7,675 nt of DNA. Source: Bacteroidota bacterium (GTDB lineage: Bacteria; Bacteroidota; Ignavibacteria; UBA10030; SZUA-254). The notes under the pieces were generated by a model. It did not search any database. It had not been told where the DNA came from and was given only the letters and a program-made list of their open reading frames with translations. Shown here one piece after another: positions 1 through 5,128 of the stretch. The stretch lies in assembly GCA_004322375.1 (NCBI GenBank), contig SCUC01000314.1, forward strand, positions 1 to 7,675. Reading direction: 5' to 3'. Made by a program: the position numbers and the translations under genes. Position 1 is the first letter of the stretch. Every line of letters starts with the position of its first letter.

Positions 1-1
1 C

Positions 2-1912
2 GGCTACCTTGAAAAAATCCCCTACCGCGACAAGATAAAAGAACGCCTGACAAAAATTTGGGATTACCCGAAATACTCCGCCCCGTTCCGGCAGGGAACG
101 AACTGGTTCTTCTATAAAAACGATGGCTTGCAAAACCAGAGTGTTCTCTACATTCAAAAAAATCTCGACTCGGAACCGGAAGTTTTCCTCGATCCCAACA
201 AGCTTTCGGAGGATGGAACGGTCTCGCTTGCAGGCACAGCATTCTCTCACGATGGTAAACTATTCGCGTTCAGCATTTCGCGCAGCGGCTCCGATTGGCG
301 CGAAATTTACGCCATGGATGTCGAAACAAAAGCGATGCTTCGCGATTCTCTCAAGTGGTCGAAGTTTTCCGGCATCGCCTGGTACAAAAACGGATTCTAC
401 TACAGCCGTTACGACGCTCCCTCCGACACATCGAAAGCGCTTTCAAACAAAAACGAGTATCATAAAGTGTATTACCACAAGCTCGGCACGCCTCAAAGCG
501 AAGATGAATTAGTCTATGAAGACAAAGAACACCCGTTGCGGCTCTTCGGGTGCAGCGTTACGGAAGATGAACGGTTTGTATTCTTATCCGCGTCGCAATC
601 CGGGCAGCGTGGGAATGCCCTTTATTTCCGCGACATGCAATCGGGCGTTACGGGCTTTACAGCAATTACCGAAACATTCGATGCAATCTTCAATGCAGTG
701 GATAACGTGGGAGACCAGATTCTCATTTATTCCCGCAAGAACGCTCCCAACGGCGAGCTGTTGATGATTGATTCTAAAAACCCCGGGGAAAAGAATTGGA
801 AAAAGCTGCTCCCCGAAAAACCGGAAGTTTTGACGGGCGCCGGAACGACCGGAGGAAAAATTTTCGCCACATATACGAAAGATGTTACTCCCCGCGTCTA
901 TGTTTATTCATTGGATGGCAAGATGGAGAATGAAATTGCTTTGCCGATGCTTGGCTCGGTCGGGGGAATCGGCGGCAAAAACGACGACACATTTTTCTTT
1001 TTCACCATGACTTCGTTCACGACTCCTTCTTCAATCTACAGGTATGATATTGCATCTAAAGCAGTTACGCTTTACCGTAAGCCTGAAATTGATTTCGATA
1101 TTGACAGCTATGAGACGAAGCAGGTGTTTTACAACAGCAAGGATGAAACCCGCATTCCGATGTTTTTAGTCTATAAAAAAGGCTTGGCGCTCGATGGCAA
1201 TAATCCCACGTGGCTGTACGGATATGGCGGTTTTAACATCAGCATTAATCCTTCCTTCAATGCTGCGCGGTTGCTCTGGCTCGAGCAGGGAGGAATTTTT
1301 GCCGTCGCAAACATTCGCGGCGGCAGCGAGTACGGCGAGCAATGGCACGAAGCAGGAACAAAATTAAAAAAGCAGAACGTGTTCAATGATTTTATCGCCG
1401 CAGCTGAATATCTTATTGCCGAAAAATATACTTCCCGGGCAAAGCTTGCTATCGAAGGACGTTCCAACGGCGGCTTGTTAGTGGGTGCAACCATCAACCA
1501 GAGACCCGATTTGTTTAAAGTTGCGCTGCCGGGAGTTGGTGTTATGGATATGCTTCGCTATCAAAAATTTACAATCGGCTGGGCTTGGATTGACGATTAC
1601 GGTTCAAGCGATGACTCGACCCAGTTTAAAAATCTTTATTCATACTCACCTCTTCATAATATTCGAGAAGGTGTACAATATCCTGCAACCTTCGCCACCA
1701 CTGCCGACCATGATGACAGGGTTGTACCGGCACATTCCTTCAAATACATGGCCACGCTTCAGGAAAAATACAAAGGAGAAAATCCCGTCCTCATCCGCAT
1801 CGAAACCAAAGCCGGACACGGCGGCGGCAAGCCCACCACCAAGCAAATTGAAGAATGGACGGACATGTACGCCTTCACATTTTGGAATATGGGGGTGAAA
1901 CCTGGTTATTAA
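2..1912 (+). CDS. Prolyl oligopeptidase (peptidase S9A), 5'-truncated by window edge
   Basis: Serine endopeptidase that cleaves short proline-containing peptides after Pro. The reading frame is open from base 2, and 636 residues are visible before the TAA stop at 1910-1912. Family members are about 690-710 residues, so roughly 60-75 N-terminal residues, including any signal peptide, lie upstream; location (cytoplasm or periplasm) cannot be judged. The visible start, YLEKIPYRDKIKERL, is typical N-terminal S9A sequence and leads into the beta-propeller (visible residues ~35-365). The alpha/beta-hydrolase domain follows, with the YGYGGFNISINPSF oxyanion-region motif and the RGGSEYGEQWHEAG segment. 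The catalytic triad is complete: Ser at 1463-1465 in GRSNGG, Asp at 1712-1714 in ADHDDRVVP, and His at 1817-1819 in AGHGGGKP. The Arg matching porcine Arg643, which contacts substrate, is at 1718-1720. An internal ATG at 128 opens the same frame but would remove conserved sequence, so it is not the start. No frameshift is seen, and the gene looks functional. Confidence 0.96.
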   Translation, partial: GYLEKIPYRDKIKERLTKIWDYPKYSAPFRQGTNWFFYKNDGLQNQSVLYIQKNLDSEPEVFLDPNKLSEDGTVSLAGTAFSHDGKLFAFSISRSGSDWREIYAMDVETKAMLRDSLKWSKFSGIAWYKNGFYYSRYDAPSDTSKALSNKNEYHKVYYHKLGTPQSEDELVYEDKEHPLRLFGCSVTEDERFVFLSASQSGQRGNALYFRDMQSGVTGFTAITETFDAIFNAVDNVGDQILIYSRKNAPNGELLMIDSKNPGEKNWKKLLPEKPEVLTGAGTTGGKIFATYTKDVTPRVYVYSLDGKMENEIALPMLGSVGGIGGKNDDTFFFFTMTSFTTPSSIYRYDIASKAVTLYRKPEIDFDIDSYETKQVFYNSKDETRIPMFLVYKKGLALDGNNPTWLYGYGGFNISINPSFNAARLLWLEQGGIFAVANIRGGSEYGEQWHEAGTKLKKQNVFNDFIAAAEYLIAEKYTSRAKLAIEGRSNGGLLVGATINQRPDLFKVALPGVGVMDMLRYQKFTIGWAWIDDYGSSDDSTQFKNLYSYSPLHNIREGVQYPATFATTADHDDRVVPAHSFKYMATLQEKYKGENPVLIRIETKAGHGGGKPTTKQIEEWTDMYAFTFWNMGVKPGY

Positions 1913-1939
1913 CTGATGCTACGCAAGGGCATTTTTATA

Positions 1940-1954
1940 CCTTAAAAATTAAGG
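1940..1954. repeat. Small perfect AT-rich palindrome downstream of the S9A gene
   Basis: CCTTAA (1940-1945) and TTAAGG (1949-1954) pair perfectly around an AAA loop, 27 bases after the peptidase stop codon. There is no T-run after the 3' arm on either strand beyond the preceding ATTTTTATA, so it is a weak terminator candidate at best. It may simply be part of the 3' UTR structure. Confidence 0.35.
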
Positions 1955-1964
1955 CTAACCTCGC

Positions 1965-2015
1965 GAACTCATCCCCCTTCCCCCTTCTCTTTATAAGAGA
2001 AGGGGGGTTGAGTTC
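1965..2015. repeat. Long GC/AT palindrome between convergent genes
   Basis: The core is a perfect 12-bp stem: 1980-1991 pairs with 1995-2006 around a TAT loop. The stem is C-rich on the left and G-rich on the right. Outside the core, GAACTCA at 1965-1971 is the exact reverse complement of TGAGTTC at 2009-2015, so the whole 51-bp unit is a nested palindrome. It lies between two genes transcribed toward each other, where it could end transcription from either side or protect mRNA 3' ends. There is no T-run, so it is not a canonical intrinsic terminator. Its form resembles dispersed palindromic (REP-like) repeats, and a related hairpin occurs at 3596-3621. Confidence 0.6.
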
Positions 2016-2076
2016 AGAGGAAAACCTAAAAATATCAGGTATTGCAATTGCGTTGTGTAACATCAGTTAATTATTT

Positions 2077-2118
2077 AAAATCTTCAGCCCACTATGTGGG
2101 TTGCGGGTTGAAGATTTT
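2077..2118. terminator. Hairpin terminator overlapping the stop codon of the minus-strand gene
   Basis: The 14-base arms at 2077-2090 (AAAATCTTCAGCCC) and 2105-2118 (GGGTTGAAGATTTT) pair with a single non-Watson-Crick position, which is G-U in the plus-strand RNA and A-C in the minus-strand RNA. An A-run opens one side and a T-run closes the other (TTTTT at 2115-2119 on the plus strand), the usual form of a bidirectional intrinsic terminator. The minus-strand stop codon (2084-2086) sits inside one arm, so the last codons of that gene form part of the hairpin. The loop contains a competing 5-bp stem, CCCAC (2088-2092) with GTGGG (2096-2100). Confidence 0.65.
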
Positions 2119-2686
2119 TCCTCCCCACCACCTTCGCCATCCCCAGCCCCGCGAAGAAAAACCCGAACACCAAATCGAACAGCTCGGCAAATGTGAACGC
2201 GTTGCTGAACGAGTACCAATTCCATTGCGGCAAGGTTTGCGCAGCAAATCCTGCCAGAGCGATCATCACACACATTCCTACTTGCTTCAAGTACGATAGC
2301 TCTTTCAAGCTCAGTAGCACAAGGCACACAAAGAGCGCGCTCAACATATCAGTGATGAGCTGAACGATAAAGTACGTTCCGTACGAACCCATCTCGCCCA
2401 TACGAACGGAAGCAAGCATAAATGGTCCTTGCTGCAATTTCTTCTGTGCTGCTTCCTGTATAGACTTGAACTGGCTGTCTGACATGCTGCTCTGTGTCAT
2501 CGGAACATACGGTAAAAAATAGATTCCTGATGTTGGAGCGTTCTCCTTGAGCGTTTGAATAACTGCCTCTTCATTCGCGAAACGATTCAACGAATCATTG
2601 GCAAATGGAAAAAACATGTGTGAAACCGCGCCCCATAGAAACAAGAGTACTCCCCCAATGACTGTGCCTAATAATACTTTTTTCAT
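2084..2686 (-). CDS. Hypothetical membrane protein, four predicted TM segments
   Basis: A 200-residue protein whose family I cannot name. It starts MKKVLLGTVIGGVLLFLWGAV, a hydrophobic segment (residues ~4-28) with a WGAVSHMFFPF motif that is either the first membrane helix or an uncleaved signal anchor. A soluble loop of about 75 residues (~30-103) follows, rich in Gln, Ser and Asn. Three further hydrophobic segments lie at ~104-127, ~133-153 and ~165-187, the last preceded by QWNWYSFSNAFTFAELFD. With the N-terminus inside, the long loop would face the periplasm. The start is ATG at 2684-2686, preceded on the minus strand by a weak CAGG about seven bases upstream. The TGA stop lies within a terminator hairpin. 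The gene is divergent from the membrane protein/XRE unit, so it may share regulation with it; this is inference only. Length and composition support a real gene. Confidence 0.8.
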   Translation of the reverse strand: MKKVLLGTVIGGVLLFLWGAVSHMFFPFANDSLNRFANEEAVIQTLKENAPTSGIYFLPYVPMTQSSMSDSQFKSIQEAAQKKLQQGPFMLASVRMGEMGSYGTYFIVQLITDMLSALFVCLVLLSLKELSYLKQVGMCVMIALAGFAAQTLPQWNWYSFSNAFTFAELFDLVFGFFFAGLGMAKVVGRKNLQPATHIVG

Positions 2687-2771
2687 AATAACCTGTCTGA
2701 AGATGTTATTAAAAGAATAAAGACCCTATAAATCAAAAAAAATTTCTAAGCAAAATAGCTTTATTTCTCTT

Positions 2772-2846
2772 GTTTACAAAGATTTTTAACCTATTTTTGA
2801 CAAGTTTACCATATAATATGTAAAATATACTTGACTTTTTGTAAAC
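2772..2846. promoter_or_regulatory. Candidate operator boxes (GTTTACAAA inverted repeat)
   Basis: GTTTACAAA at 2772-2780 is the exact reverse complement of TTTGTAAAC at 2838-2846. A third GTTTAC lies at 2804-2809, inside an imperfect palindrome (TTTACCATATAATATGTAAA, 2805-2824). The outer copy on the right sits in the promoter spacer. Small XRE regulators commonly bind short palindromes in their own promoters, so these boxes are plausible operators for the regulator at 3297-3497. The high A+T content makes chance similarity a real alternative. Confidence 0.35.
2797..2826 (+). promoter_or_regulatory. Possible upstream promoter of the XRE unit
   Basis: A perfect -35 hexamer, TTGACA (2797-2802), is followed after 18 bases by TAAAAT (2821-2826). 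A closer TATAAT at 2812-2817 is too near the -35 (9 bases) to pair with it. The region is very AT-rich, so a chance match is possible, and Bacteroidota-type promoters use a different consensus. Confidence 0.35.
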
Positions 2847-2859
2847 CTTGTTGTATATT
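2831..2859 (+). promoter_or_regulatory. Main candidate promoter of the membrane protein/XRE unit
   Basis: TTGACT (2831-2836) and TATATT (2854-2859) are separated by exactly 17 bases, a near-ideal sigma-70-type arrangement. Transcription would begin at about 2866, giving a leader of about 33 bases before the ATG at 2899. This rules out the earlier in-frame ATG at 2848, which would lie inside the promoter. A GTTTAC-type box (TTTGTAAAC, 2838-2846) lies in the spacer, where a bound repressor would block polymerase. Confidence 0.55.
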
Positions 2860-2898
2860 GTACCAGCAACTACAATTATCAATCATTTAGGATTTTTT

Positions 2899-3300
2899 AT
2901 GGTACACACTCAAACACCTAAAGCCAAACCGGACAGAATGTTCTTTATCGCTTCAGCAATTTTTGTCCTTATGTTTCTCACTGCGCGGCTCGTTCTTAAG
3001 GAAATCGAGTTGCCGATGTTTGTTAAAATCATCATAACAATACTTGCTGTCGGCTCGTTTGCATACTTTCTCATCCAGTATGCCCGCGGGGTGAAAATGC
3101 TTGACGAACTGGAGCGTAAGATACAACTTGAAGCCCTTACGTTCGCCTTTCCTCTGACTATGGTGTTGTTAATGACGCTCGGATTGCTTGAGCTTTTTAT
3201 CCCGTTATCGAAGGAAGACTGGAGCTACCGACACGTGTGGGCGTTTTTGCCTGTATTCTATTACGCCGGACTTGCCATAGCAAGAAAGAAGTACACATGA
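2899..3300 (+). CDS. Hypothetical four-helix membrane protein paired with XRE regulator
   Basis: A 133-residue protein. I chose the ATG at 2899 because AGGA at 2889-2892 lies six bases upstream and the candidate promoter ends at 2859; an in-frame ATG at 2848 would add 17 residues but lies within the promoter. After a short charged N-terminus come four hydrophobic segments at ~14-34, ~41-60, ~80-101 and ~112-127. Between the second and third is a charged segment, YARGVKMLDELERKIQLEALTFAF, of a type I recall from small membrane proteins encoded beside XRE regulators; I cannot assign a Pfam name. Its last four bases (ATGA, 3297-3300) overlap the start of the downstream regulator gene, implying translational coupling. 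By analogy with other membrane protein/regulator pairs it may sense a signal or hold the regulator at the membrane, but nothing in the sequence proves this. Confidence 0.82.
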   Translation: MVHTQTPKAKPDRMFFIASAIFVLMFLTARLVLKEIELPMFVKIIITILAVGSFAYFLIQYARGVKMLDELERKIQLEALTFAFPLTMVLLMTLGLLELFIPLSKEDWSYRHVWAFLPVFYYAGLAIARKKYT

Positions 3301-3497
3301 AAAACCGCCTTCATGTATTGCGCGCGGAACACCGTTGGACTCAGGCAGAGCTTGCCGAACATCTCGGCGTTTCCCGCCAAACTATCAACGCGATAGAAAC
3401 GGAAAAGTATGAACCAAGCCTCAGCCTTGCCTTTAAGATGGCTAAGCTCTTTGGTATGTCAATTGAGGAAATTTTTCAGGCTGATGATAATCGGTAG
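3297..3497 (+). CDS. Small XRE-family (Cro/CI-type) transcriptional regulator
   Basis: A 66-residue DNA-binding protein made up almost entirely of one HTH_3 (Cro/CI) domain. Residues 15-24 (TQAELAEHLG) form the positioning helix and 26-34 (SRQTINAIE) the recognition helix; KYEPSLSLAFKMAKLFGMSIEEIF then completes the five-helix fold. This is the usual length and pattern of the minimal XRE regulators that accompany small membrane proteins. The start is the ATG at 3297, which overlaps the upstream stop codon as ATGA; the frame is open further upstream but that part merely overlaps the membrane gene. It has no sensor or dimerisation domain beyond the HTH, so a signal would have to come through a partner, most simply the protein encoded immediately upstream. 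The TAG stop is at 3495-3497. Confidence 0.93.
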   Translation: MKNRLHVLRAEHRWTQAELAEHLGVSRQTINAIETEKYEPSLSLAFKMAKLFGMSIEEIFQADDNR

Positions 3498-3595
3498 GAC
3501 AATGCTCTCTACGAGCTGTAGGTCAACTTCTAATTGACATGTGTCTTTCTGCTTGAGTAAAAAACTGAATTTGGCGTTTTCATTACTTTACCTAT

Positions 3596-3621
3596 CCCTT
3601 CCCTACGCAGTAGGGGAAGGG
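3596..3621. repeat. GC-rich hairpin downstream of the XRE gene
   Basis: CCCTTCC plus CTAC on the left (3596-3606) pairs with GTAG plus GGAAGGG on the right (3610-3621) around a GCA loop, with one bulged G. It lies about 100 bases after the XRE stop codon and before the end of a convergent gene. Its C-rich/G-rich arms resemble the palindrome at 1965-2015, which suggests one dispersed repeat type. No T-run follows. The rest of 3498-3778 holds no gene that I can support; it contains only a weak nested inverted repeat, ATGTCAT (3695-3701) with ATGACAT (3742-3748) enclosing ATCAATG (3700-3706) with CATTGAT (3725-3731). Confidence 0.5.
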
Positions 3622-3778
3622 CAAAACGAATCCCCAAAAACCCAATGCACGTTAGCGGGATGGGTTGAAGTAAAGCGCATTGCTAGTACATAGAATGTCA
3701 TCAATGTTAATAACAGTGGCAAGCCATTGATTGACCTCAGAATGACATGGACCTGAACTTTTTGAACAACTACACGCT

Positions 3779-4705
3779 CTACGGTCTCCCTCCCCGGCGT
3801 TGAGGCGGCTGTTCCGATTGTCTCGAACCCGTTTCGGTCGTTGAACTTCTAGTTGTTCCAAAATCTCGCGGTTTGTCCGGTGGCGCGGGTGGTGTTGAAA
3901 CTTGTAAAGGAGGATTCGAAACAACTGGTGGAGAAACTGGCGCGATGATCGGGGGATAGTGTGGTTCTGGTCTGGGACATCCACCTCCACGGACTGGCCT
4001 CGGGTGCGGCGGGTATTCCACCACTACAACAACATCTCTATCTTCCGGCTCTTGTTGAACAATAGGCAATTCACGTTCATACAACTGTTCGCCATAAAGA
4101 AATCCATCAATCATCCCGTCAGATGTATGATAACGGATAGAAGTATGTTCCACACCGCCTTCATCGAAAACGAGAATTATGGTATTCCCTTCAATCCTGA
4201 AAACACCTTTGTTCTTTATGACATTCGTTGACGAATGTTCTTCATTTTGTTCGCGATATTCGGTCAGCGTAAATGTTATATCATCAAAAAATTGCAGGCA
4301 TGTCGCTTCCGTTGATGGATCGCCCGAAGGATAAAATGCGCCGACAAGCTGTTTCTCATATTCTCCATAATCTTTTCTGGTAAACGAACCCCTCTCTCTA
4401 TCCGGGTACGTTAGCGTAAGGATATTGCCCTCCATCGAAAAAGAATATCTCGTTTCTCCCTCGCCGTCACGGATAAATAATGTATTCTCATGAATGGAAT
4501 AATCCCTTGTCTTTCTATTCATTTCAACTTTTGTATCAGTAAGGAACTTCAATGTATAGACCTCTTCGAAGGTAGGATACTCCCAGAAACCGCGCAACAA
4601 CGATAACGAACGCTCTTCGTTCACCATTTGCTGACAGAAAAGCGCTCCTACAACTGAAAGAGAAAACAGGATATAAAGGATCAACCGCAGTAATGTTGTA
4701 TTCAT
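3779..4705 (-). CDS. Hypothetical exported protein, two beta-rich repeats and proline-rich tail
   Basis: A 308-residue protein that I do not recognise. I chose the ATG at 4703-4705; a GTG two codons upstream (4709-4711) lies inside the Shine-Dalgarno sequence GAGGTGA (minus strand, 4708-4714). Residues 1-24 form a signal peptide (MNTTLLRLILYILFSLSVVGALFC); the ALFC end does not match a lipobox well, so an ordinary Sec signal is more likely than a lipoprotein. Residues ~37-110 and ~119-211 look like two copies of a beta-strand-rich module. Each begins L(x)GxF/W with aromatic residues, carries a conserved EGN-hydrophobic strand (MEGNILTLTY; IEGNTIILVF), and ends in a charged hairpin. This resembles small lipocalin-like or calycin-type modules, a tentative comparison. 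Residues ~222-308 are a low-complexity tail rich in Pro, Arg and Gly (YPPHPRPVRGGGCPRP, STPPAPPDKP), possibly cell-wall or surface spanning. It is monocistronic by spacing. Confidence 0.8.
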   Translation of the reverse strand: MNTTLLRLILYILFSLSVVGALFCQQMVNEERSLSLLRGFWEYPTFEEVYTLKFLTDTKVEMNRKTRDYSIHENTLFIRDGEGETRYSFSMEGNILTLTYPDRERGSFTRKDYGEYEKQLVGAFYPSGDPSTEATCLQFFDDITFTLTEYREQNEEHSSTNVIKNKGVFRIEGNTIILVFDEGGVEHTSIRYHTSDGMIDGFLYGEQLYERELPIVQQEPEDRDVVVVVEYPPHPRPVRGGGCPRPEPHYPPIIAPVSPPVVSNPPLQVSTPPAPPDKPRDFGTTRSSTTETGSRQSEQPPQRRGGRP

Positions 4706-4707
4706 AC

Positions 4708-4714
4708 TCACCTC
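4708..4714 (-). promoter_or_regulatory. Shine-Dalgarno sequence that fixes the start at 4705
   Basis: On the minus strand GAGGTGA sits directly before the ATG at 4705, with five bases between GAGG and the ATG. It is by far the strongest ribosome-binding site in the window and covers the alternative GTG start at 4711, which argues for the shorter protein. Confidence 0.6.
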
Positions 4715-4934
4715 AAATTATGGTATATGGTAGCACAACAACTACAATGCCATAAAAAAAAGCAGGTAAAGCTAACAGTACTTGCCTTTGCAATACCCTG
4801 TGTCTTATTACCTCTACAAGCTGTTTATTAAAATATACAATTCCTCCAATGCATAGGACGATGCGATAGAGGATGATGCTCTTTACAAGTCGGGCTATAA
4901 AATGTTGTAATCACTATATACGGAGTGAACTATT

Positions 4935-5083
4935 TCACCCTTTCAGGGTTCTGATGTTGATTTATTAATATACTATAATAGTTTCACCCGTTTCGGGGTT
5001 ACAAAAGCCAATCCCAAAGGGATGACATTATTGTTGTAGTTGTCTCGAAAAATACAAAGAAACCCTGAAAGGGTGACATTATT
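4935..5083. repeat. Cluster of four short palindromic repeats, two in each orientation
   Basis: Four related units share a small hairpin of the form AxCCC-loop-GGGxT followed by TGA. Unit A is at 4935-4950 and unit B at ~4983-5000, both on the minus strand. Unit C is at 5010-5032 and unit D at 5060-5083, both on the plus strand. A and D share an exact 16-base sequence (AACCCTGAAAGGGTGA) in opposite orientation. C and D continue identically with TGACATTATT. The stems differ but still pair (ATCCC/GGGAT in C, ACCCT/AGGGT in A and D), which suggests that structure is maintained. They resemble dispersed intergenic palindromes that I recall from Bacteroidota-related genomes. The rest of 4706-5128 is AT-rich and shows no gene; the repeats may also help end transcription of the S46 gene. 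Confidence 0.7.
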
Positions 5084-5128
5084 AGTCTGTACGTTCATTC
5101 GAGTCGTAAGGCTGCAACGTTATTACAC

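Noticed and set aside
2848..2898. Earlier ATG start (2848) for the membrane protein upstream of the XRE gene
   Set aside because: It lies between the -35 and -10 of the best promoter, has no Shine-Dalgarno, and adds 17 unremarkable residues; the ATG at 2899 has AGGA six bases upstream.
3695..3748. Nested short inverted repeat as a terminator for the minus-strand exported-protein gene
   Set aside because: Arms are only seven bases, partly overlapping and AT-rich, with no T-run after them in the minus-strand direction.
3652..3990. 112-codon minus-strand ORF overlapping the 3' end of the exported-protein gene
   Set aside because: It overlaps the well-supported frame at 3779-4705, has no ribosome-binding site, and its Arg/His-rich composition looks like a shadow of the proline-rich coding sequence.
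3507..4824. CTCTACGAGCTGT (3507-3519) and CTCTACAAGCTGT (4812-4824) as flanking direct repeats of a mobile segment
   Set aside because: Only 12 of 13 bases match, neither copy sits in a larger repeat, and nothing between them resembles an integrase or transposase; chance similarity is the simpler explanation.
4935..5083. The palindrome cluster as a CRISPR array
   Set aside because: Units are in both orientations, are diverged, and have irregular spacing; there are no uniform spacers and no cas genes.
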